Below are positions 49,281 to 59,261 of a stretch of 63,126 nucleotides of DNA, in pieces. The position numbers and the translations under genes are program-made. The notes beneath the pieces were generated by a model. The model was not told the DNA's origin. It saw only the letters and a program-made list of their open reading frames with translations, and did no database searches. Location: NCBI RefSeq assembly GCF_000293785.1, contig NZ_AKZI01000113.1, forward strand, positions 1-63,126, in the 5' to 3' direction. The stretch's first letter is position 1. Each line of letters opens with the position of its first letter. This stretch comes from Rhodovulum sp. PH10. Lineage in GTDB: Bacteria > Pseudomonadota > Alphaproteobacteria > Rhizobiales > Xanthobacteraceae.

Positions 49281-51932
49281 ATGCGTACAGAGCAAGCCCG
49301 TCCGGTCCGCCTCGCGGACTATCGCCCCCCCGACTGGCTGGTCGACACGGTCGATCTCGACGTCTCGCTCGATCCCGCCCGCACGCGGGTGAAAGCGCGG
49401 CTGTCGCTGCGGCCGAACCCGGCGGCGGCGGCGCCCGCGCCGGTCACGCTCGACGGCGACGAGCTGACCCCGGTGTCGGTGGCGATCGACGGCACGCGCC
49501 TCGCGCCGGAAGACTATCTCGCCACCGCCGACGGCCTGACCATCCCGCAGCCGCCCTCCGGCCCGTTCGTGCTGGAGATCGAGACCGAGCTGAACCCGTC
49601 GGCCAACACCAAGCTGATGGGGCTCTACCGCTCGAGCGGCAACTACTGCACCCAGTGCGAGGCGGAAGGCTTTCGCCGCATCACCTATTTCCCCGACCGG
49701 CCGGACGTGATGGCGGTCTACACCACCCGCATCGAGGCCGCGAAGGACGAGGCGCCGGTGCTGCTCGGCAATGGCAACCCGGTCGAGGCGGGCGACATTC
49801 CCGGCACCGGCCGGCATTATGCCGTGTGGCACGATCCGCACCCGAAGCCGTCCTATCTGTTCGCGCTGGTCGGCGGCCGGCTCGCTGCCCGCACCGCGAG
49901 CTTCACCACCATGTCGGGCCGTACCGTCGCGCTCGGCGTCTATGTCGAGACCGGCAAGGAGGACCGCGCGGCTTACGCCCTCGAGGCGCTGCAGCGGGCG
50001 ATGCGCTGGGACGAGGAGGTGTTCGGCCGCGAGTACGACCTCGACGTCTTCAACATCGTCGCGGTCGCCGACTTCAACATGGGGGCGATGGAGAACAAGG
50101 GCCTCAACGTCTTCAACGACAAGTACGTGCTGGCCTCCACCGACACCGCGACCGACCAGGATTTCGCCGGCATCGAGGCGGTGATCGCCCACGAGTACTT
50201 CCACAACTGGACCGGCGACCGCATCACCTGCCGCGACTGGTTCCAGCTGTGCCTGAAGGAAGGCCTCACCGTCTTCCGTGATCAGGAGTTCTCCTCCGAC
50301 ATGCGCTCGCGCCCGGTGAAGCGCATCGCCGACGTGCGGGTGCTGCGCGGCCATCAGTTCGTCGAGGACGCCGGCCCGCTCGCCCACCCGGTGCGCCCGG
50401 AGGTGTATCGCGAGATCAACAATTTCTACACGGCGACCGTGTACGAGAAGGGCGCCGAGGTGGTGCGGATGCTGAAGACCCTGCTGGGTCCGGAAAAATT
50501 CCGCGCCGGCATGGACCTCTATTTCGCGCGCAACGACGGCCGCGCGGCGACCATCGAGGATTTCGTCTCCTGCTTCGCCGACGCCGGCAAGGTCGATCTG
50601 ACGCAGTTCATGCTGTGGTACGCGCAGGCCGGCACGCCCGAGATCGCGGTGACCACGACGCACGATCCGCATGCCAAGACCTTGACGCTCGAGCTCGCCC
50701 AGATGGTGCCTCCGACGCCCGGCCAGCCTTCCAAGGCGCCGATGGCGATCCCGCTCGCGCTCGGCCTGGTCGGCCCGGACGGCGACGATCTTCCGCTGGT
50801 GCTGGAGGGCCACGGGCCGGTCGAGCGCGGCGTGATCGTGCTGACCAAGCCGGCGGAGACCTTCGTGTTCACCGGCATCGCCGAGCGGCCGGTGCCTTCG
50901 CTCGGTCGCGGCTTCTCGGCGCCGGTCAAGATCCAGGCGGATCTGTCGAGCGACGATCTGCGCTTCCTCGCCGCCCACGATTCCGACCCGTTCAATCGCT
51001 GGCAGGCGGTGCAGACGCTCGCCTCGTCTCTCCTCATCGACAACGTGGCGGCGATCCGCTCGGCCGGCAACCTGCATCACGACGGCGGGCTGGTGCACGC
51101 GCTCGGCACGCTGCTCGCCGACCAGACGCTGGAGCCCGCCTTCGTCGCGCAGGTGCTGTCGATCCCCTCCGAGGGCGACATCGCCCGCGACCTCGGCCGC
51201 GAGGTCGATCCCGAGGCGATCTTCCTCGCCCGCCGCGCGCTGCGACGCGCGATCGGCAACGAGCTCGCGCCCGCACTCGCCGCGACCCGCGGCCGGATGC
51301 GCACCGGCGCGCCCTATGGCCCCGACGCCGCCAGTGCCGGCCGCCGCGCGCTCGCCAATGCCTGCCTCGATCTGATGGCGGCGCCCGGCGGGGCGGAGGC
51401 GATCGCGCTCGCCGCGGCGCAGTATGCCGAGGCCGACAACATGACCGACCGGATGGCGGCGCTGTCGACCCTCTCGCTGCATCCGGGAGATGCGCGCGAA
51501 AACGCGCTGGCCGACTTCCTGCAGCGCTACGAGGCGAACCCGCTGGTGATCGACAAGTGGCTCGCCCTGCAGGCGATGATCCCGGAGGCGGGAACGCTCG
51601 ACCGGGTGCGCCGGCTCACCGAGCACTCGGCCTTCTCGCTCGGCAACCCGAACCGCGTGCGGGCGCTGATCGGCTCGTTCGCGCAGGCCAACCACACCCA
51701 GTTCAACCGCGCCGACGGGGCCGGCTACGCCTTCGTCGCCGACATCGTGCTGGAGCTCGATGGGCGCAACCCGCAGGTCGCCGCCCGCATGATGACCGCG
51801 TTCCGCTCGTGGCGGGCGCTCGAGCCCGCGCGGCGGGCCAAGGCGCGTGCGGCGATCGAGCGGGTGGGGGCGGCGGCGTCGCTGTCGCGCGACCTCGCCG
51901 ACATCGTGCAGCGCTCGCTCGGCGACGCCTGA
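49281..51932 (+). CDS. pepN: Aminopeptidase N (M1 family)
   Basis: An 883-residue zinc aminopeptidase that trims N-terminal residues from peptides in the cytoplasm. The substrate motif GAMENKGLNVF is at about residue 268 and the zinc site HEYFHNWTGDRI at about 304, with the third ligand Glu in CLKEGLTVF. Proteobacterial PepN proteins have this length. A good AAGGA ribosome binding site lies before the ATG. It is transcribed alone with a 303-base gap before the next gene. Confidence 0.96.
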   Translation: MRTEQARPVRLADYRPPDWLVDTVDLDVSLDPARTRVKARLSLRPNPAAAAPAPVTLDGDELTPVSVAIDGTRLAPEDYLATADGLTIPQPPSGPFVLEIETELNPSANTKLMGLYRSSGNYCTQCEAEGFRRITYFPDRPDVMAVYTTRIEAAKDEAPVLLGNGNPVEAGDIPGTGRHYAVWHDPHPKPSYLFALVGGRLAARTASFTTMSGRTVALGVYVETGKEDRAAYALEALQRAMRWDEEVFGREYDLDVFNIVAVADFNMGAMENKGLNVFNDKYVLASTDTATDQDFAGIEAVIAHEYFHNWTGDRITCRDWFQLCLKEGLTVFRDQEFSSDMRSRPVKRIADVRVLRGHQFVEDAGPLAHPVRPEVYREINNFYTATVYEKGAEVVRMLKTLLGPEKFRAGMDLYFARNDGRAATIEDFVSCFADAGKVDLTQFMLWYAQAGTPEIAVTTTHDPHAKTLTLELAQMVPPTPGQPSKAPMAIPLALGLVGPDGDDLPLVLEGHGPVERGVIVLTKPAETFVFTGIAERPVPSLGRGFSAPVKIQADLSSDDLRFLAAHDSDPFNRWQAVQTLASSLLIDNVAAIRSAGNLHHDGGLVHALGTLLADQTLEPAFVAQVLSIPSEGDIARDLGREVDPEAIFLARRALRRAIGNELAPALAATRGRMRTGAPYGPDAASAGRRALANACLDLMAAPGGAEAIALAAAQYAEADNMTDRMAALSTLSLHPGDARENALADFLQRYEANPLVIDKWLALQAMIPEAGTLDRVRRLTEHSAFSLGNPNRVRALIGSFAQANHTQFNRADGAGYAFVADIVLELDGRNPQVAARMMTAFRSWRALEPARRAKARAAIERVGAAASLSRDLADIVQRSLGDA

Positions 51933-52235
51933 CGCACCGGCGTCGGCACCGCGCCGGCAGCGCGGCACTGCCGACGCGACACCGGCGACGCGACGCGGGC
52001 GAGCCGGCCGTCGCGCCGGCCGCCTACCGTCCGGCCCGGCCGGATGCCGCCGCGACGGCACCCGAGTCCGGCCGGACTCCCTGAAAACACGTAGGCTTTC
52101 GGCATTGTGGCCAAAAGCCGCCAAAAATGATTCGGCGACTCTCGACAAATCACTCGTCTTCGATTCAAATCCGATCGTTCGGGAGATGCGGCACATCCTT
52201 CCGACTTTCAGGAACGATCCGAACGGAGGCTGGCG
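51933..52235. other. Intergenic region between pepN and the PAS kinase
   Basis: A 303-base gap. Its first half is GC-rich with repeated GGCGACGCGAC-like words. The second half (52090-52170) is much AT-richer, as expected for the promoter of the kinase gene. No tRNA or other RNA gene was seen. Confidence 0.4.
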
Positions 52236-54575
52236 ATGGCGCCCGCTCACGGTGCGAGCGCGTCTGCGAGTACCGATTCCATCAAGGGACTGGCGCAATC
52301 GGTCGCGAGGCCGACCTATCGCCGGCTCTTGATCGCCGAGCCGGTGCTGCGGCGCGCCGTGCCGGTGCTGATCATCGTCTTTCTGATCACGATCGCGGCC
52401 GGCGCGGCGGTGCAGATCCGTGACGCGCGTCATCACGCCGCCGGCATGGTGGCGAACGAGATCGAGATCCTCGCCGCGTTGCTGGTCGAGCGCTTGGGCG
52501 ACGTCACGGTGGGCGCCGGCGCCGATCCGGTCCGTCTGCAGGAGGCGGTGAGCCGCCTGATCGGCAGCGATCCGGCGCTGAAGGACCGCGACGTGTTCGT
52601 CACCGACGCGAACGACGTGGTGATCGCCTCGACGCCGCCGGAGCGCGCCCGCGGCCACGGGCTCGCCGATCTCGTGTCGGCGACCGCGGGCGAGGATTTG
52701 CTCGGGCGCCGCGCGAGCGTGCTGCTGGTCGATCTTCCCGACGGACGCCGCGGGTTGTCGACGCTGCGCCGGCTCGCCGCTCCGCTCGGGCACGTGCTGG
52801 TGATCGCACCCGATCCGCCGGCGCTGTCGGTATGGCGCTCCGACACCGCGCTGACCATCACGCTGTCGGCGACGACGAGCTTCGTCGTGCTGATCCTCGG
52901 CTTCGCCTTCCATTGGCAGACGGTGCGCGCCCGCGAGGCCGATCTCATTCACGACACCGTCCGCCACCGCATCGACACCGCGCTCAATCGCGGCCGCTGC
53001 GGCCTGTGGGACTGGGACCTGTCGTCCGGCCGGATCTTCTGGTCGCACTCGATGTTCGCGATCCTCGGCATGGAGGCGAGCGACGAGCTTCTGACCTTCG
53101 GCGACGTCGAGGCGCTGGTGAACCCGCAGGACGTCGACCTCTATGCGCTCGCCGCCCAGATCAGCGACGGCAAGACCAAGGCGATCGACCGCGCCTTCCG
53201 CATTCGCCACGCCCGTGGCGACTGGGTGTGGGTGCGGGTGCGTTGTGAGATCATCCGCGAGGCGCACGAGCGCGGCCTGCATCTGATCGGCATCGCGGTC
53301 GACATCACCGAGCAGAAGAGCTTGGTCGAGAAGACCGTCGCGGCGGACCTGCGGCTGCGCGACGCGATCGAGACGGTGCCGGAAGCCTTCGTCCTGTGGG
53401 ACTGTGAGAACCGCCTCGTTCTGTGCAACTCCAATTTCCAGCAGCTCTACAATCTGTCGGACTCCGCCGTGGTCGCCGGCACCTCCTACGAGGCGGTGCT
53501 GGCCGCCGGCAGCCAGCACGTGGTGCGCACCATCGTCAACGAGACCGGCGCTGCGGCGCCGGGTGGGCGCACCTTCGAGGCGCAGCTCGACGACGGCCGC
53601 TGGCTGCAAATCAGCGAGCGCCGCACCAAGGACGGCGGCTACGTCTCGGTCGGCACCGACATCACCAAGATCAAGCGGCACGAGGAGAAGCTGATCGAGA
53701 GCGAGCGCCGGCTGATGGCGACGGTGCGCGATCTGAGAACGTCCCAGCAGGCGCTGCAGAGCCAGGCCCGTCAGCTCGCCGAGCTCGCCGAGAAATACGC
53801 CGAGGAGAAGACCCGCGCCGAGGTCGCCAACCAGGCGAAGTCCAAATTCCTCGCCAATATGAGCCACGAGCTGAGAACGCCGCTCAATGCCATCATCGGC
53901 TTTTCCGAGATCATGGAGGCGCGGCTGTTCGGCCCGCTCGGCGTCGACCGCTACGACGAGTACTGCCGCGACATCCGCGCGAGCGGCCAGTATCTGCTCG
54001 AGGTGATCAACGACATTCTCGACATGTCGCGCATCGAGGCGGGCCGGCTGCGGCTCGACGTCGAGGAGGTCGAGGTCGACCGCATCCTCGCCGACGCGAT
54101 CCGCGTGGTGTCGAAGCGCGCGCTGGACAAGTCGCTGACGGTGACGTCGAGCATCGGCGAGGGCCTGGTGCTCGACGCCGACCGGCGCGCCATCAAGCAG
54201 GTGGTGCTGAACCTTCTGTCGAACGCGGTGAAGTTCACGCCGGACGGCGGCGAGGTGCGGGTGCACGGCCGGCTGAAGAAGAACGCGGTGGTGGTGGCGA
54301 TCGCCGACACCGGCATCGGCATCTCGCGCAAGGCGCTGGAGCGGCTCGGCCGGCCGTTCGAGCAGGTCGAGGATCAGTTCACCAAATCGCACCAGGGCTC
54401 GGGGCTCGGCCTGGCGATCTCGAAATCGCTGATCGAGCTGCATTCCGGGACGATGCGGATGCGCTCGACCCCCGGCCGCGGCACCGTCGTGGTGGTGCGC
54501 TTCCCGCTCGACGACGAGGCGCGGGAGGTGTCACGACTGATGCCCGAGCGCGAATCCGAGCGCGAGGTCGCCTGA
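52236..54575 (+). CDS. pleC: PAS-domain sensor histidine kinase, PleC/PdhS-like
   Basis: A 779-residue membrane kinase. Two membrane helices (about residues 41-62 and 205-225) enclose a periplasmic domain. Two PAS-like domains follow (GLWDWDLSSGRIFWSHSMF at about 260, and one near 375 with VLWDCENRLVLCNSNFQQLY). The dimerisation domain has His544 in ANMSHELRTPLNAIIGFSEI, the exact style of the PleC/DivJ/PdhS group that acts on DivK. The ATPase carries NLLSNAVKFT, ADTGIGIS and GSGLGLAISKSLIELH. In Sinorhizobium pleC lies near glnE, which supports the name. A GGAGG site precedes the ATG. Which PdhS member it is needs a tree. Confidence 0.82.
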   Translation: MAPAHGASASASTDSIKGLAQSVARPTYRRLLIAEPVLRRAVPVLIIVFLITIAAGAAVQIRDARHHAAGMVANEIEILAALLVERLGDVTVGAGADPVRLQEAVSRLIGSDPALKDRDVFVTDANDVVIASTPPERARGHGLADLVSATAGEDLLGRRASVLLVDLPDGRRGLSTLRRLAAPLGHVLVIAPDPPALSVWRSDTALTITLSATTSFVVLILGFAFHWQTVRAREADLIHDTVRHRIDTALNRGRCGLWDWDLSSGRIFWSHSMFAILGMEASDELLTFGDVEALVNPQDVDLYALAAQISDGKTKAIDRAFRIRHARGDWVWVRVRCEIIREAHERGLHLIGIAVDITEQKSLVEKTVAADLRLRDAIETVPEAFVLWDCENRLVLCNSNFQQLYNLSDSAVVAGTSYEAVLAAGSQHVVRTIVNETGAAAPGGRTFEAQLDDGRWLQISERRTKDGGYVSVGTDITKIKRHEEKLIESERRLMATVRDLRTSQQALQSQARQLAELAEKYAEEKTRAEVANQAKSKFLANMSHELRTPLNAIIGFSEIMEARLFGPLGVDRYDEYCRDIRASGQYLLEVINDILDMSRIEAGRLRLDVEEVEVDRILADAIRVVSKRALDKSLTVTSSIGEGLVLDADRRAIKQVVLNLLSNAVKFTPDGGEVRVHGRLKKNAVVVAIADTGIGISRKALERLGRPFEQVEDQFTKSHQGSGLGLAISKSLIELHSGTMRMRSTPGRGTVVVVRFPLDDEAREVSRLMPERESEREVA

Positions 54576-54716
54576 GCCCTTCGCGCGCCGTCTCGTCTCG
54601 ATGGCCTCTCGAGCTTCATTGTTCGATGTCCCGTACGGGGCGTGCGGTTCTCCCACTGTTTCCGAGCGCTCCGGTCGTGCACATCTGAGCCGGGGAGCTT
54701 TTCAGGGAGATCGATC

Positions 54717-55592
54717 ATGACCAGCATCGAGAAGGCCGGCACCCACGTGCTCGGCGACCGCGCGGTGAGGCGGCTCGGCTACGGCGCCATGCAGCTCGCC
54801 GGGCCCGGCGTGTTCGGGCCGCCGAAGGATCGTGCTGCGGCGATCGCCGTGCTGCGCGAGGCGGTGGCGAGCGGCGTGAACCACATCGACACCAGCGACT
54901 TTTACGGGCCGCACGTCACCAACCAGCTGATCCGCGAGGCGCTCGCGCCCTATCCGGACGATCTCGTGCTGGTCACCAAGATCGGCGCGGTGCGCGGCGC
55001 CGACGCCTCGTGGAACCCGGCCTTCTCGGCCGAGCAGCTCACCGCGGCGGTGCACGACAATCTGCGCAATCTCGGGCTCGACGTGCTGGAGGTGGTCAAT
55101 CTGCGGCTGATGTTCGGCGTTCACGGTCCGGCGGAAGGCTCGCTCGAGGCGCCGCTCACGGCGCTGGCGGAGCTGCAGCGCAAGGGGCTCGTCCGCCACA
55201 TCGGGCTGTCCAACGTCACCCCGACCCAGATCGCCGAGGGCCGGCGCATCTGCGCGATCGCCTGCGTGCAGAACATGTACAACGTGATGCACCGGGACGA
55301 CGACGCGCTGATCGACGACCTCGCGCGCGAAAACGTGCCCTATGTGCCGTTCTTTCCGCTCGGCGGCTTCACGCCGCTGCAGTCGACCGTGCTGTCTCGG
55401 GTGGCGGCGCGGCTCGGGGCGACGCCGATGCAGGTCGCGCTCGCCTGGCTCCTGAGGCGCGCGCCGAACATTCTGCTGATCCCGGGCACGGGGTCGGTCG
55501 CGCATCTGCGGGAAAACCTCGCGGCGGCCGAGCTGTCCTTGCCGGACGATGCGGTCGCCGAGCTCGAGGGGGCGGCGCGCACCGCCGCCTGA
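54717..55592 (+). CDS. Aldo/keto reductase
   Basis: A 291-residue NADPH-dependent oxidoreductase of the AKR family. The catalytic Asp-Tyr pair lies in HIDTSDFYGPH, the Lys in LVLVTKIGAV, and the cofactor-binding C-terminal signature in LLIPGTGSVAHLRENLAA. The ATG follows a good GGGAG site. It is convergent with the MFS gene of the IclR-DapA-MFS group and a strong terminator lies between them. It may add a reduction step to that pathway, but this is only proximity. Confidence 0.9.
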   Translation: MTSIEKAGTHVLGDRAVRRLGYGAMQLAGPGVFGPPKDRAAAIAVLREAVASGVNHIDTSDFYGPHVTNQLIREALAPYPDDLVLVTKIGAVRGADASWNPAFSAEQLTAAVHDNLRNLGLDVLEVVNLRLMFGVHGPAEGSLEAPLTALAELQRKGLVRHIGLSNVTPTQIAEGRRICAIACVQNMYNVMHRDDDALIDDLARENVPYVPFFPLGGFTPLQSTVLSRVAARLGATPMQVALAWLLRRAPNILLIPGTGSVAHLRENLAAAELSLPDDAVAELEGAARTAA

Positions 55593-55670
55593 TCTCTGGC
55601 CCGCCGTCGATGGAGAGGGGGGGCGGCCACGCCCCTCCGCTTTCCTCGCAGCAGCGAAAAACACCCTGGG

Positions 55671-55715
55671 AAAAAAAAACGCCCCGCCCGGATCGTGCGA
55701 CCGGCACGACGGGGC
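55671..55715 (-). terminator. Strong intrinsic terminator of the MFS transcript
   Basis: On the minus strand a long GC-rich hairpin (55680-55715, pairing CGCCCCG with CGGGGCG and TCGTGC with GCACGA) is followed by nine T residues (55671-55679). It lies about 100 bases beyond the MFS stop and is the clearest Rho-independent terminator in the window. Confidence 0.85.
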
Positions 55716-55815
55716 GGAGCGCCATTCTTGTTCTTGTTGTCGGTCTTCGAGGTCTTCTTCTTTTTATTGGTCGTCGAGCGAGCCGGCCGCGCCAGGCGGC
55801 CGGCGTCGCGTCACA

Positions 55816-57201
55816 TCATGGAGAAAGCTCCTCCAGCGACTTGCCCTTCGTCTCGATCGCGAACAGCGCGGTGATCAGGCCGCCGATCAACGCGACACCC
55901 GCAAAGGCCGCGAACACCCAGCGGATGCCGTAGCCCGCCATGATGAAGCCGACCATCGCCGGACCGATCGACGAGCCCGCCCTGAGCCACGCGCTGCCGA
56001 GCGCCGTGCCGATCGCGCGCATGCGGGTCGGATAGAGCTCGGAGGAGTAGAGGTAGAGCGAGAAGGCGATGGTCTGCAGCACGGCGTAGACCATGGTCGC
56101 GAAGATCAGGATCTGCGTCGCCGAGGTGCCGCCGAGCACCGCCAGGGTCGCCAGCGGGATCACCGCGATCACGAACGCCGCGATGTACCAGGGCTTGCGG
56201 CCGACCTTGTCGATCAGCAGCGCGCAGGCGACCGAAGCCAGCACGCCGAAGGCCGAGGTGGTCCAGCCATAGGCGAGCGCGGTCTGCAGCGGCAGCTTGA
56301 ACACGCCTTTGTAGAGCGTGGGCAGCCAGGTGATCATGCCGTTGTTGATCGTGTACGCACACACCCAGAGCGCCCAGATGGTCAGCGTCCGCTTGCGGTA
56401 GATGCCCTTGAACAGCTCGCGCCAGTCCGACTTGGCGGTCGCACGCGGATCGACCGGGCGCGGGGTCGGCTCGGGCAGCGGCAGGCCACGCTTGGTCGCC
56501 TCGTCCTCGAGCTTGGTGACGATCTTGTCGGCCTCGGCGAAGTGGCCCTTGGAGGCGAGCCAGCGCGGCGATTCCGGCATCAGCCACCGCAGCGGGATCG
56601 ACAGCACCGACGGCACCAGGCCGACGATGAACATCGCCCGCCAGCCGTACACCGGCACCAGGAAGTAGCCGATCAGGCCCGCGAACATCAGGCCGACCGG
56701 GAAGATCACCTCGTAGAGAAGGAAGAACCGGCCGCGCTTGCGGGCGCCGATGAACTCGTTGATGTAGGCGCTCGCGACCGGCACCTCGCCGCCCGTGCCG
56801 ATGCCCTGCATGAAGCGGAAGGCCATCATCGACATGCCGCTCCAGGCGAACAGGCAGGCGAAGTCCATCGCGACGAACAGGAGAATGGTGATCAGCAGGA
56901 CGTGAAGGCGGCCGATCTTCTCGGCGAGCCACCCGAAGAACACGGCGCCGACCAGCTGGCCGATATACCCGGCCGCGATGATCAGGCCGACCTCTTTCGG
57001 GGTCAGGTGCCATTCCGCCACCAGCTGCGGCATCGCGAAGGCGATGGCGAGCACGGTGTAGGCGTCGAAGAACGTGGCGACGCCGACGATGACGCGGATG
57101 GTCATCAACCGGCGCGTGATCGGGAGACGCTCGATCCGGGCGACGATCATTTGCATCGCTTGGGATGCCGATGAGCCGCCCACGGCTTGTGCCGTCGTCA
57201 T
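55816..57201 (-). CDS. MFS transporter, sugar/acid symporter type
   Basis: A 461-residue transporter with 12 predicted helices. The typical motif is GWLAEKIGR between helices 2 and 3, then RFMQGIGTGGEVPVASAYIN and the PESPRWL loop motif of the sugar porter and related groups. It is last in a minus-strand series IclR-DapA-MFS with short gaps of 77 and 153 bases. The ATG at 57201 begins MTTAQAVGG and follows AGGGG. By context it imports the compound degraded by the DapA-family enzyme. Confidence 0.9.
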   Translation of the reverse strand: MTTAQAVGGSSASQAMQMIVARIERLPITRRLMTIRVIVGVATFFDAYTVLAIAFAMPQLVAEWHLTPKEVGLIIAAGYIGQLVGAVFFGWLAEKIGRLHVLLITILLFVAMDFACLFAWSGMSMMAFRFMQGIGTGGEVPVASAYINEFIGARKRGRFFLLYEVIFPVGLMFAGLIGYFLVPVYGWRAMFIVGLVPSVLSIPLRWLMPESPRWLASKGHFAEADKIVTKLEDEATKRGLPLPEPTPRPVDPRATAKSDWRELFKGIYRKRTLTIWALWVCAYTINNGMITWLPTLYKGVFKLPLQTALAYGWTTSAFGVLASVACALLIDKVGRKPWYIAAFVIAVIPLATLAVLGGTSATQILIFATMVYAVLQTIAFSLYLYSSELYPTRMRAIGTALGSAWLRAGSSIGPAMVGFIMAGYGIRWVFAAFAGVALIGGLITALFAIETKGKSLEELSP

Positions 57202-57354
57202 GGTGAACCCCTGTGCTGCGACGGCCGCTCGTCGGGGGAACGAGGAAACCCACCCGGGGAAGGTGAGCCGGGTGGCCCGCGCGGCCACCCGGCAGACGTC
57301 GCGTCTGCGGTTACGACACGGTGCCGGTCACCGGCACCTATGGGAGCCTCGCCC

Positions 57355-58314
57355 TCAGGCGGCGGCTTTCGCGGACTTGCCGGCGAGGCCGAGGCCCGCC
57401 GCCTTCATCGCGTTCGCGATCTCGACGTCGGCGCCCTCCGGCAGCGGCAGGAGCGGCGTGCGCACCGTCGCGTGCTCGAGGATGCCGCGGGCGACCAGGG
57501 CGTGCTTGAGCGCCACCGTGCCTTCCATGTGCGAGCCGCGGTGGTACACGGCCTTGGTCACCGGCAGCAGACGGTCGTGCACGGCGCGGGCCTTGGCGTA
57601 GTCCTTCGCCTTGCCGGCGGCGATCAGCTCGACCAGCGGCTCCGGCGCGATGTTGCCGTAGCCGACCAGCGCGCCGTCGACGTCGAACATGGTGTGCAGC
57701 AGATACTCGTCGTGGCAGGTGAGCACCTGGAGGTCCGGCTGGGCGGCACGGATCACCGGGATCTCGGTGTCCCAGCGGCGCATGTTGCGCACGCCGTTCT
57801 TCATCGCGAACACGCCGGGCTGCGCGGCGATCTCGAGCAGCGTCTCGAGATTGTAGGTCGCCTTGGTCACGTCCGGGTACTGGAACAGGATCAGCGGCAG
57901 GCCGCTCGCCTCGTAGACGGCCTTGTAACGATCCTGCGGCGCGCCCTTCTGATAGCCGAAGCGCAGCCAGCCGTGCGACGGATAGAGCAGGCCGGCCTTG
58001 GCGCCCGCCTTCACCGCGCGGGCGGCTTCCGTGCCGGCGATGCCGGTGCCCTCGCGGGTGATGCCGGCGATGATCGGGATGCGGTCCTCGACCGACTTCA
58101 CGAAGCTCTCGATGACGGCGATCTGCTCGTCGTCGGTGAGGAAGGTGCCCTCGCCGGCATGGCCGAGCACGACGAGGCCCTTCACGCCGTCGATCGAGCC
58201 GAGCCAGGAGCCGAGCCGTTGGATCGCGGCATGGTCCACCGCGCCGTCGCGGGTGAACGGCGTCACGGGTGCGGGTACGAGACCCCGGACGTCGAGCTTG
58301 TTCTTGGTCGTCAT
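57355..58314 (-). CDS. DapA-family Schiff-base aldolase/lyase
   Basis: A 319-residue member of the dihydrodipicolinate synthase/N-acetylneuraminate lyase family. The Schiff-base Lys is Lys172 in VFAMKNG, with Tyr146 in LFQYPD. The loop usually GTTGE reads GHAGEGTF here. A strong AAGGAGAG site precedes the ATG. The gene sits between an IclR regulator and an MFS transporter, so a catabolic aldolase or dehydratase for a sugar acid is more likely than lysine synthesis. The true substrate cannot be read from the sequence. Confidence 0.88.
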   Translation of the reverse strand: MTTKNKLDVRGLVPAPVTPFTRDGAVDHAAIQRLGSWLGSIDGVKGLVVLGHAGEGTFLTDDEQIAVIESFVKSVEDRIPIIAGITREGTGIAGTEAARAVKAGAKAGLLYPSHGWLRFGYQKGAPQDRYKAVYEASGLPLILFQYPDVTKATYNLETLLEIAAQPGVFAMKNGVRNMRRWDTEIPVIRAAQPDLQVLTCHDEYLLHTMFDVDGALVGYGNIAPEPLVELIAAGKAKDYAKARAVHDRLLPVTKAVYHRGSHMEGTVALKHALVARGILEHATVRTPLLPLPEGADVEIANAMKAAGLGLAGKSAKAAA

Positions 58315-58391
58315 CGAACTCTCCTTTTTTGGGTTCGGTCTCGGTTTCTCGGCACGTACGACCCGGCGGGACCAGCCGGGGCGCAGCGCGG

Positions 58392-59261
58392 TCAGCGGAT
58401 GCCGACCGCGCTGGTCGATCCGCTCGCTTCCTGGGCGCGGGCGATGTGGCGGGCGGCCTCTTGCATCGGGCCGAGCGCGCGGGCGGTGAGATCCTCCGGC
58501 GAGGACTGGATCGCCGGGGTCACCACGCTGATGGAGCCGGTGGCGAAGCCGTCGCGGGCGAGCACCGGCACCGCCAGCACGCGCAGCCCGTTCGACACCC
58601 GCGAATCCTCCAGCACGTAGCCGGCCTCGCGGATGCGGGCGAGGAGGGCGTCGAGCTCCGGCCGCTCGGGCGGCCGCAGCGTGGTCGGGTGGCGCGGCGG
58701 CATCGCCAGCACGCGCTCGAGCCGCTTCTCGGGGGTGAAAGCGAGAATCGCCCGGCCGATCGAGGTGACCGCCGCCGGGATGGTGGTGCCGATGCGGATG
58801 TCGACGCCGAGCCGGGTGAAGCCGGCGCGCACGCGCTCGATATAGAGGGCGTCGGCGTCCTCCAGCACCGCGAAGCTCGCCGCCTCGCTCACCTCGTCGA
58901 CCAGCGATTGCAGCAGCGGCCGCACCAGCGCCCGCAAATCCTTGTGGGCGATCGCGTTGAAGCCGAGATCGAGCACCTTCAGCGACAGCCGGAAGCGCCG
59001 GCTCTCGGGAATGCGCACGACGTAGCCGACCTCGACCAGCGTGTTGAGCATGCGGAAGGTGGTGCCGGCATCGAGCCCGGAGACCGCGGCGATCTCCGAC
59101 AGCGTCATCTCGTCGGCGTCGCTCGAGAACGCCTCGAGGACCCGCAAGCCCTTGGCGAGAGACTGGACGGAGCTCTTGCCGTCCTTCGGATCGAGGCGCC
59201 GCAAGCCGAGCGGCTTGGTCGCGTCGGACGCCGAAGCGGACTTCCCGTTGGGCAGTGTCAT
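58392..59261 (-). CDS. IclR-family transcriptional regulator
   Basis: A 289-residue IclR regulator. The N-terminal winged helix (about residues 30-95) contains MTLSEIAAVSGLDAGTTFRM. The effector-binding domain follows, with LGVDIRIGTTIPAAVTSIGR. The ATG at 59261 has GAGGGACC just before it; a start 15 codons earlier lacks this. It should control the DapA-family and MFS genes that follow on the same strand, and an AT-rich palindrome 28 bases upstream of its start may be its own operator. Confidence 0.92.
   Translation of the reverse strand: MTLPNGKSASASDATKPLGLRRLDPKDGKSSVQSLAKGLRVLEAFSSDADEMTLSEIAAVSGLDAGTTFRMLNTLVEVGYVVRIPESRRFRLSLKVLDLGFNAIAHKDLRALVRPLLQSLVDEVSEAASFAVLEDADALYIERVRAGFTRLGVDIRIGTTIPAAVTSIGRAILAFTPEKRLERVLAMPPRHPTTLRPPERPELDALLARIREAGYVLEDSRVSNGLRVLAVPVLARDGFATGSISVVTPAIQSSPEDLTARALGPMQEAARHIARAQEASGSTSAVGIR

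Noticed and set aside
52145-52175. Sequence TTCAAATCC resembling a tRNA T-loop
   Set aside because: No complementary five-base stem flanks it and no cloverleaf can be drawn.
49248-54443. A 1,731-codon open frame on the minus strand
   Set aside because: It is antisense to pepN and the PAS kinase and is low-complexity. Both sense genes have clear catalytic motifs.
57187-58620. A 477-codon plus-strand frame opposite the DapA-family gene
   Set aside because: It overlaps the DapA-family and IclR genes antisense, has no domain and shows the usual shadow composition.
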